A stretch of DNA of 64,000 nucleotides from JBAIYU01 sp036763085 (GTDB lineage: Bacteria > Bacillota > Negativicutes > DSM-1736 > Dendrosporobacteraceae), in contig NZ_JBAIYU010000014.1 of NCBI RefSeq assembly GCF_036763085.1, positions 80,410 to 144,409 on the forward strand. Direction: 5' to 3'. Positions 8,864-17,492 of this stretch are shown here, piece after piece. Under the pieces are notes generated by a model. The model searched no databases, had not been told where the DNA came from, and saw only the letters and a list, made by a program, of their open reading frames with translations. A program made the position numbers and the translations under genes. Position 1 is the stretch's first letter. Each line of letters begins with the position of its first letter.

Positions 8864-9319
8864 ATGCCAAATGACATAAATAAGCAGCAGGCACAGCAAG
8901 CCTATGCACAAAAACTAAGCAAAGTACAACCAAAACCGCCTTTATTAAAGAATATCGCATGGGCCTTTGTTGTCGGCGGCCTAATTTGCGTAGTAGGGCA
9001 GTTTATAATGGATTACTTTATCTCGATAGGGATGTCTAAAAAAGAGGCCGCAGCTCCCACATCGGCAGTAATGGTCTTCTTAGGGGCATTTTTTACAGGT
9101 TTGGGGATATATGATGAGTTAGGTAAAAAAGCTGGTGCTGGGTCAATTGTTCCCATAACTGGGTTTGCAAACTCTATTGTTGCTCCAGCGATGGAGTTTA
9201 AAAGAGAAGGATATGTATTTGGAGTAGGTGCAAAGATGTTCGTTATTGCCGGCCCAGTGCTGGTTTACGGAATGGTAACTGCTTTTATTGTAGGGCTAAT
9301 ATACTGGATGCGTCAGTGA
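8864..9319 (+). CDS. spoVAC: Stage V sporulation protein AC
   Basis: SpoVAC is a membrane protein of the SpoVA channel, which moves Ca-dipicolinate into and out of the spore. The 151-residue protein has a hydrophilic N-terminus and about four hydrophobic helices, including the family-type WAFVVGGLICVVGQ block. It is the first gene of a seven-gene operon. No spoVAA or spoVAB precede it, unlike Bacillus. The ribosome site is AGGAGGTG. Confidence 0.95.
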   Translation: MPNDINKQQAQQAYAQKLSKVQPKPPLLKNIAWAFVVGGLICVVGQFIMDYFISIGMSKKEAAAPTSAVMVFLGAFFTGLGIYDELGKKAGAGSIVPITGFANSIVAPAMEFKREGYVFGVGAKMFVIAGPVLVYGMVTAFIVGLIYWMRQ

Positions 9320-9344
9320 TTGGCAGTTTGAAGGAGGACGAACT

Positions 9345-10349
9345 GTGCAAAAAAAACAAGGTAAGCAAAGTATAGTTTTTGCTAATCCGCCGATTATCAC
9401 AAGCACCGCTAATATCGGTGGACCAATGGAAGGAGAAGGTTTATTAGGAAACTATTTCGACCATTTAATAGAAGATAATCTTAATAATCTCTGCAGTTGG
9501 GAAAAGTGTGAGTCCTATATGCTGGAGCAGGTTATAAAGACAGCGGTGAACAAAGAAAACTCCGAAATTACCGATATTGATTGTGTTTTTGCCGGTGATT
9601 TACTTAATCAGCTGATGAGCACTCATTTTGCCTTAAGAGAATTGTCCCGCCCATTTGTAGGGCTCTATGGAGCCTGCTCAACAATGGCACTGAGCATGCT
9701 AGTTGGAGCAATGATGATAGATGGTGGCTTTGCAAATAAAGTAGCGGGAGCAGCTTCCAGCCATCATGATGCGGCAGAAAGGCAATATCGATTTCCGACA
9801 GAGCTTGGGGTTCAGCGTCCACCTGTTGCCCAGTGGACAGTAACCGGTGCAGGGGCTGCAATATTATCAGCAACTGGGCAAGGTCCGAAAATTACTTGTG
9901 CGACTGTTGGTAAAATAGTCGATCTAGGTATTAAAGATCCGAATGCACTTGGTCCCGCCATGGCACCTGCAGCTGTTGATACGCTTTGGCAGCATATTCA
10001 AGACACTGGCAGGGAGCCAGCATATTATGACATGATTTTTACTGGCGACTTGGGCAGTGTTGGTAAAACAATGGTTATTCAGCTAATGCAAGAAAAAGGG
10101 CTTGATATTTCAAGCAACTACGAAGACTGTGGATGTATGATTTATAGCGAATCCCAAGATGCTCACGCTGGTGCTAGCGGATGCGCAAGTTCGGCAGTTG
10201 TTTTTTGTGGTTATCTTTATCAAATGCTAGTGGCTGGAAAACTAAACAAAATTTTGCTCATTGGCACAGGAAGTCTTCATAGCCCAACATCTTATCAGCA
10301 AAAAGAGTCTATCCCTTGTATTGCACACGCTGTCGCGATTGAAATGTAA
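9345..10349 (+). CDS. spoVAD: Stage V sporulation protein AD
   Basis: SpoVAD is the soluble SpoVA component that binds dipicolinic acid. It has the thiolase/ketoacyl-synthase fold without condensing activity. The 334-residue length is normal. Family-type blocks such as GLYGACSTMALSM (about 105-117) and the DCGCMIYSESQDAHAG segment (about 260-275) are visible. The start is GTG behind AAGGAGGA. It ends 13 bp before spoVAE. Confidence 0.95.
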   Translation: MQKKQGKQSIVFANPPIITSTANIGGPMEGEGLLGNYFDHLIEDNLNNLCSWEKCESYMLEQVIKTAVNKENSEITDIDCVFAGDLLNQLMSTHFALRELSRPFVGLYGACSTMALSMLVGAMMIDGGFANKVAGAASSHHDAAERQYRFPTELGVQRPPVAQWTVTGAGAAILSATGQGPKITCATVGKIVDLGIKDPNALGPAMAPAAVDTLWQHIQDTGREPAYYDMIFTGDLGSVGKTMVIQLMQEKGLDISSNYEDCGCMIYSESQDAHAGASGCASSAVVFCGYLYQMLVAGKLNKILLIGTGSLHSPTSYQQKESIPCIAHAVAIEM

Positions 10350-10362
10350 GGAGGTTGTTATA

Positions 10363-10716
10363 ATGACGGCATATCTCATGGCTTTTATTATAGGTGGGCT
10401 GATATGTGTTGTTGGCCAATTACTAATGGATTTAACTCCATTGACTCCTGCTCATGTATTAGTTTTATTCGTCGTGTTAGGAGCAATACTAAGCGGATTT
10501 GGTTTGTATCAGCCACTAGTTGAGCTTGGTGGTGCTGGAGCTACAATACCTTTGCCTGGTTTCGGACACGCATTAGTAGTTGGTACTATTGAGGATGTTG
10601 ATAAGTATGGTTTCTGGGGTATATTCAGTGGAGCATTACGCGCGTCAGCAACTGGAGTAATGGCTGCAGTAGTTTTCGGTTTTGCAATGTCAGTTATATT
10701 TAATCCCAAGGGGTAG
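10363..10716 (+). CDS. spoVAE: Stage V sporulation protein AE (SpoVAEb type)
   Basis: The 117-residue membrane protein belongs with SpoVAC. Both share the (L)ICVVGQ helix and a loop with a GAGATIPLPGFGHAL segment. The start at ATG 10363 is set by AAGGAGG at 10348-10354; the longer frame runs back into spoVAD without a ribosome site. It is part of the spore dipicolinate channel. The next gene is not spoVAEA as in Bacillus but an M50-like protein. Confidence 0.94.
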   Translation: MTAYLMAFIIGGLICVVGQLLMDLTPLTPAHVLVLFVVLGAILSGFGLYQPLVELGGAGATIPLPGFGHALVVGTIEDVDKYGFWGIFSGALRASATGVMAAVVFGFAMSVIFNPKG

Positions 10717-10726
10717 AGGATATTCG

Positions 10727-11113
10727 ATGGTTTCTATTGATTTTATAGGTTTGATTATAACAACCATTGCTATAAGTTTAAGGTATCCTCATTATGGAAT
10801 TGCTGCAATGGTGATTCATGAATTTGGCAGGATAGCAATGGCCGTTTTTTTACAGAGCGATGTTCAAATGCTGACCGCGGCGGGAGTATTCAGTAGCGCG
10901 ACTGTTACAGCAACTAGTGTCGTGACTACCTTACTTATCTCTTTTAGTGGTCCGCTAGCCAATTTCATTATTGGCTCTATTACTGGCGGCGTAGGCTTAG
11001 AACAAACTAGAAAGGTATTTGACCCGCGATCAAGACTCAATAATCCTTTTGCAGTAGTCAATTTAAGGCTAGCATTGTTTTCTTGCTTATTTAATATAGG
11101 GGCAATTTTATAA
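10727..11113 (+). CDS. Degenerate M50 (site-2 protease)-like membrane protein in the spoVA operon
   Basis: The 128-residue membrane protein looks like a shortened M50 metalloprotease. HEFGR at residues 31-35 corresponds to the HExxH zinc motif but has Arg in place of the second His. FSGPLANF at 73-80 matches the family's GPLAN block. NLRLALFSCLFN at 112-123 matches the helix before the LDG motif, but the protein stops before any DG. Proteolysis is therefore unlikely, and a structural or regulatory role in the SpoVA complex is inferred. The ATG start follows TAGAGGA and lies 10 bp after spoVAE. The homology is judged by eye. Confidence 0.65.
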   Translation: MVSIDFIGLIITTIAISLRYPHYGIAAMVIHEFGRIAMAVFLQSDVQMLTAAGVFSSATVTATSVVTTLLISFSGPLANFIIGSITGGVGLEQTRKVFDPRSRLNNPFAVVNLRLALFSCLFNIGAIL

Positions 11114-11128
11114 CAAAGGGTGACACTT

Positions 11129-11845
11129 ATGACTCGGCGTTTACAGCGAAGAACAATTAATTTCAGGGAAAGTAATAGTTTTAATCCTACTTATAGTGAA
11201 GAAATAAAAACAAACATACCAGACTCTCGAACAAAAACTATCAATTATGACTTAGAAATGGCAAATGAAATTAGTCCTGATACTTTGCAAAATCAACAGC
11301 AACAAAAACCGAATGACGAAATTATTAATCTGCTCCAGAATATAAATCAACAGTTGCAAAAAATGAACCAGTCTGGCGGGGAAAACGGTCAACAGTCTCA
11401 AAATAATGCAGAGGTACAACAAGGTAACCAACAGCAAAGGCAGCAGCAAAGTGCTCAACTATCTGCAAATACCAACCCTCAGTCAGAACAAGGACAAAAC
11501 AGCTCTAATGGGCAAGATTCCTGTAAAAAAGTAAATAAGGAGCTGCAAGATTTGTTTAGTCAATTACTGCAGGGAAAAGGTAACACCCAGCAGTCTTCTG
11601 ATTCTCAGCAAAATAACCAGAAAAGCAGTGATTCTTCGTCAAGTAAAGGGGACTCAACAGGCTCACAGCCGACAACTGTTGTTGCCAAAACAGCAGCACA
11701 GGTGCTAGCGCAAGCTCAATATGAATTATCAAATGAATTGGAAGCCAGTCTTAAAAAATTAAAACAAGTTATTAGTGAAAGCGAAAAAATTGCTAATAAA
11801 ATAAGTAACTTGCTTGGGGAAGAAAACAGTACAAATAAATCTTGA
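11129..11845 (+). CDS. Gln/Asn/Ser-rich low-complexity protein in the spoVA operon
   Basis: This 238-residue protein has a basic N-terminus (RRLQRR). The central part (about residues 50-195) is very rich in Gln, Asn and Ser. The C-terminal helix of about 50 residues has heptad-like leucines and lysines, compatible with a coiled coil. There is no signal peptide or membrane segment. The ATG at 11129 is spaced 8 bases from AAAGGG. I do not recognise a family. It sits between the M50-like gene and spoVAEA with 15- and 10-bp gaps, so it is very likely cotranscribed in the forespore. Confidence 0.7.
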   Translation: MTRRLQRRTINFRESNSFNPTYSEEIKTNIPDSRTKTINYDLEMANEISPDTLQNQQQQKPNDEIINLLQNINQQLQKMNQSGGENGQQSQNNAEVQQGNQQQRQQQSAQLSANTNPQSEQGQNSSNGQDSCKKVNKELQDLFSQLLQGKGNTQQSSDSQQNNQKSSDSSSSKGDSTGSQPTTVVAKTAAQVLAQAQYELSNELEASLKKLKQVISESEKIANKISNLLGEENSTNKS

Positions 11846-11855
11846 GGTGATGATT

Positions 11856-12452
11856 TTGCCAGAAAGAGTAAGGGTTATCTTAATTACTGACGGCGATAGA
11901 GTAGCCCAGCATGCAGTTGAAGATATAGCTGCTTCACTTGGTTTAAGATGTATTTCGGCTTCGGCTGGTAATCCTACACCGATAAGTGGAAAAGAAATGG
12001 TTAAGTTAATCAAGACTGCTCATCATGATCCTGTGTTGGTCATGTTTGATGACAGAGGTCGCAGTGATAAAGGTAAGGGGGAAATGGCCCTTGAATATGT
12101 GGCTAATCATCCAGATATAGAAGTTTTAGGTGCGGTTGCAGTAGCGTCTAACACTACTGGTATTATAGGTGTACCTGTCGATGTTTGTATTGCTTGCAGC
12201 GGAGATCTTGTTGACGTTCCAGTTGATAAGCACGGCGATATAAAAACGAATTGCGAACATACGAAAAAACCGATAATTACTGGTGATACTGTAGATGTTT
12301 TAAATACGGTCAATGTTCCGATTATTGTCGGTGTAGGTGATATTGGAAAAATGGACAAAGCAGACGATATCGGTAGAGGAGCACCAGTAACAAGAAAAGC
12401 TATCGAAGAGATATTGAAACGGAGTGGCATTAGCTATGGCGGAAGACCTTAA
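11856..12452 (+). CDS. spoVAEA: Stage V sporulation protein AEA
   Basis: The protein of 198 residues begins ERVRVILITDGDRVAQHAVE and is the soluble SpoVAEa-type protein that precedes SpoVAF. TTG at 11856 is chosen because GAGGTG at 11844-11849 is spaced 6 bases from it; ATG 11850 overlaps the ribosome site. Its precise role in germination is not settled in the family. It overlaps the start of spoVAF by 17 bp. Confidence 0.88.
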   Translation: MPERVRVILITDGDRVAQHAVEDIAASLGLRCISASAGNPTPISGKEMVKLIKTAHHDPVLVMFDDRGRSDKGKGEMALEYVANHPDIEVLGAVAVASNTTGIIGVPVDVCIACSGDLVDVPVDKHGDIKTNCEHTKKPIITGDTVDVLNTVNVPIIVGVGDIGKMDKADDIGRGAPVTRKAIEEILKRSGISYGGRP

Positions 12453-13932
12453 GGTCGACAAAGATATTGATACAAATATAAATTATATGAAAGATCTTCT
12501 GGGTGTTGGTGAAACATTTGATATTGTATTTCGAGAATACAAAATAGGACGCAAAAGGGCAGCATCATTTTCAATTAACGGAATGACAAATGATGTCATT
12601 CTAACAAATGTATTTCAGGATATATTAACACTTAATACTGATGAGCTTTCGATTAATACATTGCAAAAAGTTTTTTATACTAGAGCAACTCATTCTCAAG
12701 TAAAACTAGTTGAAAACTTAAATGATGCTGTTACCAGCCTATTATCAGGCGAAATGCTGTTTTTTATTGATGGTGAAACACAGCTGATAATTTTTGATGC
12801 AAGATCCTATCCGGCCCGAATGCCATCGGAATCAACAATAGAAAAAGTAACACGAGGTTCGAGAGACTCGTTTGTAGAAACCATTGTATTCAATACAGCG
12901 CTTATTCGACGCAGACTTAGAGATCCTAATCTAAGGTTTGAAATTGTTAAAATAGGTGTTAGGTCTCAAACAGACGTGTCAATCGCATATATAAAAGATA
13001 TTACTGATCCAAAACTTGTCGACAAGGTAAAAGAACGTTTGAATACTATAGAGATAGATGGCGTCCCTATGGCTGAAAAGGCAGTCGAAGAATATATCGC
13101 TGGCGGAAGTAAATGGAACATACTTCCTAAAGTACGCTATACCGAACGACCAGATGTAGCGGCAGTACATCTTTTAGAGGGGCATGTTTGTTTGATTGTA
13201 GATACTTCACCCAACATAATGATATTACCGACAACCTTTTGGCACCATGTCCAACATGTTGAAGAATTTCGGCAGAATGTTGTAGTTGGATCTTTTATGC
13301 GAATGGTTAGATTGGCAGGCGTCTTATTCTCGTTGCTTTTGCCGCCGCTATGGCTTGCGCTAGTACTTCAGCGGCAAGTATTGCCCGAGTCATTCGGCTT
13401 TTTGGGACCACAAGAACCGGGAATAATTCCAATAGGCTTTCAGTTTATACTTGCCGAAATGGGACTTGAGTTAGTCCGAATGGCAACAGTGCATGTACCA
13501 TCTGCTCAGTCTACCGCCCTAGGTTTCATTGGGGCGTTTATGCTCGGTGATTTTGCTACTAAAGTGGGCTTGTTTGGGAATGAAACAATTTTTTATGTAG
13601 CTGTTGCAGCCGTTGGTGCCTTTGCTACACCTAGTATGGAATTTGCAATGGCAACGCGAGTTTTTAGGCTACTGCTCATCATACTAGTTATGTTCTTTAA
13701 ACTTCCGGGCCTAATAGTAGGCTTGTTCGGGATACTAATAATGTTGCTTACTACTAAGTCATTTGGAGTGCCATATATGTGGCCTGCTTATCCGTTTAAC
13801 TTTGCAGCCTTAAAAGATGTATTATTTCGGCTGCCAATACCAAGCAAAGTATTGCGTCCGGCTATATTGAAGCCTCAAGATAAAGATCGCATTGAAACTG
13901 ATGGCAGTAATAAGGATAAAGATAAAAAGTAA
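12436..13932 (+). CDS. spoVAF: Stage V sporulation protein AF (GerA-like)
   Basis: SpoVAF is homologous to the A subunits of GerA-type germinant receptors. It has a large N-terminal soluble domain (about residues 1-280) and a C-terminal membrane domain of several helices starting near residue 290. Here it is 498 residues from ATG 12436, which is preceded by GGAG. It closes the spoVA operon, followed by a symmetrical terminator. In the family it modulates opening of the SpoVA channel. Confidence 0.94.
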   Translation: MAEDLKVDKDIDTNINYMKDLLGVGETFDIVFREYKIGRKRAASFSINGMTNDVILTNVFQDILTLNTDELSINTLQKVFYTRATHSQVKLVENLNDAVTSLLSGEMLFFIDGETQLIIFDARSYPARMPSESTIEKVTRGSRDSFVETIVFNTALIRRRLRDPNLRFEIVKIGVRSQTDVSIAYIKDITDPKLVDKVKERLNTIEIDGVPMAEKAVEEYIAGGSKWNILPKVRYTERPDVAAVHLLEGHVCLIVDTSPNIMILPTTFWHHVQHVEEFRQNVVVGSFMRMVRLAGVLFSLLLPPLWLALVLQRQVLPESFGFLGPQEPGIIPIGFQFILAEMGLELVRMATVHVPSAQSTALGFIGAFMLGDFATKVGLFGNETIFYVAVAAVGAFATPSMEFAMATRVFRLLLIILVMFFKLPGLIVGLFGILIMLLTTKSFGVPYMWPAYPFNFAALKDVLFRLPIPSKVLRPAILKPQDKDRIETDGSNKDKDKK

Positions 13933-13933
13933 A

Positions 13934-13962
13934 AAAGCTCATGCACACTGTGCATGAGCTTT
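13934..13962. terminator. Bidirectional terminator between spoVAF and the lipoprotein gene
   Basis: AAAGCTCATGCAC and its perfect complement enclose a 3-base loop. The A-rich and T-rich flanks suit both convergent genes. Confidence 0.85.
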
Positions 13963-13992
13963 CCTTATATATTTTTCAAGACCGTTTACAAG

Positions 13993-14739
13993 TTAACGGC
14001 CATAGAAAAATTCACGTATCTTACCGAGACTTTCATTAAGGTTTGCTATATTCTCATCGACAGCGCCTTTATTTTCAGCATTAACAGCATCTTTGATTTG
14101 ATTTACGTTGGAATGTGTTATTGTAATCTGATCTAAAATGCCTATTTGCTCCATACTAGGCTTTACTTTGTTCCACGTTCCTTCAAGTTCTTTTACCTTT
14201 GAGGCGGCTTTGCTCCATTCTTTATCTTCAACATAGAAGCTTACATTTCGTATTGAGTTGCCGACGGCAATAATATCAGATAAGGGGGATAATTTATAAG
14301 ACTTTGCCACATCTCCTATTGAACCCATAAACTTATTAAGATTTTCGTAGGAATTTGTTATCTTTTTATCTGTTATTGAGGCTGCAAGCTTGCCTAACGC
14401 CTCGTCAGCTTCCTTGACACCTTTTTTCTCGCCTACTAAAGGTTTAACTTGTTCCCATGTAGACTGGAGGTTGTTAAAACCGGCCTGGGCTTGATCCCAC
14501 TTTGCCTTGTTTAGACCCTCGAATATTACACCTGATGTTGCTTCAAGATCATAGAGCTGGGCTGGCGGCGAAACGAAACGCTGCATAAATGGCGGGTTAG
14601 GTTTGCTTTCAGTTGGTTTCCCCGCAGGGCCTATTTCAGGTTTTTTGGCTGTCTCTAACATTCCGCATCCACACAGTAAGAGTGAGATGAGAATGATAGT
14701 GAAATTTAAGAGAATAGATTTTTTCATGAATTTCGACAA
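13993..14739 (-). CDS. Lipoprotein with two helical repeats, unknown function
   Basis: The 248-residue protein has a signal peptide with a lipobox LCGC (Cys25) and a Pro-rich linker (about 31-60). Two similar helical modules follow. Each carries W, about 13 residues, then TW..VKP: W81 with TWEQVKP at 94-100, and W175 with TWNKVKP at 188-194. The spacing between modules is 94 residues. I do not recognise a family. TTG 14739 is preferred over ATG 14727 because AAAGGAGGG is spaced 7 bases from it. It is transcribed towards spoVAF and shares its terminator. Confidence 0.7.
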   Translation of the reverse strand: MSKFMKKSILLNFTIILISLLLCGCGMLETAKKPEIGPAGKPTESKPNPPFMQRFVSPPAQLYDLEATSGVIFEGLNKAKWDQAQAGFNNLQSTWEQVKPLVGEKKGVKEADEALGKLAASITDKKITNSYENLNKFMGSIGDVAKSYKLSPLSDIIAVGNSIRNVSFYVEDKEWSKAASKVKELEGTWNKVKPSMEQIGILDQITITHSNVNQIKDAVNAENKGAVDENIANLNESLGKIREFFYGR

Positions 14740-15155
14740 ATAAAATCCCTCCTTTACAATGATAGCTTTTGCGGTGTTTAGATAGTTTATTCTTGCGTTA
14801 TTATAATGAAAAAATGAAATGCGCTCGCGTATCAGTAAGTTAAATCTTGGGCAAGTGTAGTCATAGTTGAATATTGTAACTTTTGATTGATAGTCTTGAT
14901 GCTGCTAATTTAACTGGGCAGGTGATAGACATTAACTATAGAATATTTTAATAAGGCAGTTTTTTGTAGTTAACCTAAGAAGCTAATAAATGTATCCCTG
15001 ATAAATCTTGATGCAAAATTACGTTTAAGTGACACCGTAATGTGTCGGAATAAATAAATTTTTGTATATTTTTTCTAGAATTTAGGTACAATGCTTGCGT
15101 ATGAGTTGGTAATATGTAAAAATGATAACTACAAGTTGTGGGGAGGGGTATATTG
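14740..15155. other. Divergent intergenic region, no gene seen
   Basis: This AT-rich 400-bp gap separates the leftward lipoprotein gene from the rightward M50 gene. No supportable small gene or RNA was found. A loose promoter-like pair (TTGTAT at 15062 and TACAAT at 15087, spaced 19) could serve the M50 gene. Confidence 0.4.
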
Positions 15156-15776
15156 GTGTTTGGCTTTGATCAAGACATGATTTTTCGTATTCCGGCGCTG
15201 CTAATAGCACTTACAGTGCATGAATATGCACATGCTCGGGCGGCAGTTTGGTTAGGTGACCCAACTCCGCGTTTTGAGGGTAGATTAACCCTCAATCCTA
15301 TTGCACACTTGGATCCGATTGGTCTTATTATGCTTTGGCTGTTTAAGTTTGGCTGGGCTAAACCAGTTAATATTAATCCAGGCAACTTTAAAAACTGGCG
15401 TAAAGGAATGATCATTGTTTCATTTGCCGGTCCTGGTTCAAATATTATAATGGCGTTTATTTCTGCTATTATGATTGCAGTGATAGGGCAGATGGGGCTG
15501 TTGACAGGCTGGTTGGCTGCTATATTAAAACTAACCTATAGCTATAACATAATTTTAGCTATTTTCAACTTAATACCTATACCGCCACTAGATGGATCTA
15601 AGATACTTTCAAGTCTTCTGCCAAGCCGGATCGCGTATCAGTATGATAGTTTAGGTCAATACGGACCCTTTATTTTGATGGGGCTAGTTTATATTGGCGT
15701 AATTGGAGCAATTACTTACCCGCTTCAACTAATTTTGTCTTATATTATTAACCAAATTGTAATGGTAATTGTATAA
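15156..15776 (+). CDS. Site-2 protease family zinc metalloprotease (M50, YwhC/FtsH-less type)
   Basis: This membrane metalloprotease has an intact zinc site: H22-E23-x-x-H26 (HEYAH) and the distal aspartate in PIPPLDG (D146). AGPGSN at about 91-96 is the family's central block. At 206 residues with about six hydrophobic helices it is the minimal rhomboid-like size of this M50 subgroup. Its substrate is unknown. GTG 15156 is preferred because GGGAGGGG ends 7 bases before it. It is followed by trpS after 14 bp and is probably cotranscribed with it. Confidence 0.88.
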   Translation: MFGFDQDMIFRIPALLIALTVHEYAHARAAVWLGDPTPRFEGRLTLNPIAHLDPIGLIMLWLFKFGWAKPVNINPGNFKNWRKGMIIVSFAGPGSNIIMAFISAIMIAVIGQMGLLTGWLAAILKLTYSYNIILAIFNLIPIPPLDGSKILSSLLPSRIAYQYDSLGQYGPFILMGLVYIGVIGAITYPLQLILSYIINQIVMVIV

Positions 15777-15790
15777 CAGGAGGAGATATT

Positions 15791-16777
15791 ATGATTAAAG
15801 GTCGCATTTTTAGCGGAATGCAGCCTTCCGGTAAATTTCACTTGGGAAATTATTTAGGGGCATTGGAAAATTGGGTTCGTCTGCAAAACAACTATGAGTG
15901 TTTTTTTAGTATTGTTGATTTGCACGCATTAACATCGTCATTTGAAAATACTAGCAAAATTCCTGAGAATATCCATAATATGGCGCTCGACTGGTTGAGT
16001 GCAGGTCTTGATCCAGAAAAAAATGTTATTTTTATTCAATCCCATGTTAAAGAGCACGCTGAACTGCATTTGCTGTTATCTATGATGACGCCTTTATCCT
16101 GGTTGGAGCGTGTGCCGACGTATAAAGATAAATTGCAGCAGCTGGGAGTGCAGGGAAAAGATATCAATACTTATGGGTTTTTGGGATACCCGGTGTTAAT
16201 GACTGCTGATATTATTCTTTATAAAGCCGATACTGTACCAGTTGGTGAAGATCAGATCCCTCATCTTGAACTTGCCAGAGAAATAGTAAGGCGTTTTAAT
16301 AATATGTACAAGCCGGTTTTCCCTGAGCCGCAAGCTCAATTGAGCCAGGCACCAACACTTCCGGGTATTGATGGAAGAAAAATGAGTAAGTCATATGGTA
16401 ATGAAATCCCGTATGCCGCAAGTCCAGACGAACTGCGGGCTCGTGTTCGCCAAATGGTGACAGACCCTCAGCGAATTAAGAAAACCGATGCTGGAAACCC
16501 TGAAGTCTGTACTGTGCATAAATTCCATAAAATATTTAATGCGTCGCAGTTAAATCAAATAAGTGAGTCCTGCAGACAGGCAAGTATTGGCTGTGTTGAA
16601 TGTAAAAAATGCCTAGCCGAACAGATGGTGGTTAACTTAGCTGATATTCATGTTAGACGTAGTGAGTTTGAAGCAAATCCTGGCAGAGTAAAGGAAATTC
16701 TCATTTTTGGTGCCGAACGCGCCCGTAAGGTTGCTGCTGCAACCATGGAAGAAGTCCGGCAAGTAATGCACCTATAG
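15791..16777 (+). CDS. trpS: Tryptophanyl-tRNA synthetase
   Basis: TrpRS charges tRNA-Trp. The class I signatures are present: the HIGH-equivalent PSGKFHLGN (12-20) and KMSKS (197-201). Length of 328 residues is typical. The protein contains a Cys group (CVECKKC, near residue 265) in the anticodon-binding region, as in some bacterial TrpRS. The ribosome site is AGGAGG. No T-box-like leader was seen; the gene follows the M50 gene by only 14 bp. Confidence 0.97.
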   Translation: MIKGRIFSGMQPSGKFHLGNYLGALENWVRLQNNYECFFSIVDLHALTSSFENTSKIPENIHNMALDWLSAGLDPEKNVIFIQSHVKEHAELHLLLSMMTPLSWLERVPTYKDKLQQLGVQGKDINTYGFLGYPVLMTADIILYKADTVPVGEDQIPHLELAREIVRRFNNMYKPVFPEPQAQLSQAPTLPGIDGRKMSKSYGNEIPYAASPDELRARVRQMVTDPQRIKKTDAGNPEVCTVHKFHKIFNASQLNQISESCRQASIGCVECKKCLAEQMVVNLADIHVRRSEFEANPGRVKEILIFGAERARKVAAATMEEVRQVMHL

Positions 16778-16778
16778 T

Positions 16779-17492
16779 ATGTCTGAATATAAGATCAAGC
16801 TTGAGGTTTTTGAAGGGCCAATAGCCTTATTAATGCATTTGATCGAAAAGAATAAGCTGGATATTTATGATATACCAATTGCCGAAGTTACAGAGCAGTA
16901 TATGGCGTATCTTCAAGCCTTAAATGAATTTAATGTTGATGTGGCTAGTGAGTTTCTAGTCATGGCTGCAACTTTACTGCAAATAAAGTCGCGTATGTTA
17001 TTGCCGCGAGCGGCACCAATTTCGGAGACCGATGAATATGATCTCGATCCTAGACAAGAACTTGTAAATAGGCTTATCGAATATCGGCAGTTTAAACAGC
17101 TAAGTGAGCTGCTGGAAGAATTAGCAGAAAAGAGATCTCAATTTTTCACTCGCGAACCGCAGAGTTTTAATTCAAAGAGCCTGCTGCCAGAGGGGCTGGA
17201 CATGGATAAGTTATTGTTAGCCTTTGCTGCAGTATGGGAGAGCGCAATCGAGGATTATGCTTTAGTTTCGCGGGAAGAAGTTAGTGTTCAAGATAAGATT
17301 CAAGATATTCTTCATTTGCTGTATAAATATAATGGTCGAGTTGAGTTTAATAATATTTTGACGCGCAGTGGTACACGATCAGAGGTTGTAGCAGCTTTTT
17401 TAGCTTTACTGGAACTTATTAAGTTGAATCGAGTTAGCGTTAGACAGGAACATAGTTTTGCGTCAATCTTTATTATATTACGGGGAGAGTGA
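16779..17492 (+). CDS. scpA: Segregation and condensation protein A
   Basis: ScpA is the kleisin subunit that bridges the SMC heads in the chromosome condensation complex. The 237-residue protein starts with the conserved EYKIKLEVFEGPIALLMHLI block and has the typical C-terminal winged-helix region. It starts one base after the trpS stop, and scpB follows its stop codon directly. Confidence 0.95.
   Translation: MSEYKIKLEVFEGPIALLMHLIEKNKLDIYDIPIAEVTEQYMAYLQALNEFNVDVASEFLVMAATLLQIKSRMLLPRAAPISETDEYDLDPRQELVNRLIEYRQFKQLSELLEELAEKRSQFFTREPQSFNSKSLLPEGLDMDKLLLAFAAVWESAIEDYALVSREEVSVQDKIQDILHLLYKYNGRVEFNNILTRSGTRSEVVAAFLALLELIKLNRVSVRQEHSFASIFIILRGE

Noticed and set aside
9604..9873. Leftward frame inside spoVAD
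   Set aside because: Antisense of a conserved gene; composition (Leu/His-rich) is typical of a shadow frame.
11129..11845. Repeat-rich DNA suggesting a CRISPR or VNTR in the Gln-rich gene
   Set aside because: The low complexity is at protein level; no regular repeat unit with spacers exists.
13954..14136. Rightward frame after spoVAF
   Set aside because: It overlaps the 3' end of the leftward lipoprotein gene and begins in its terminator.
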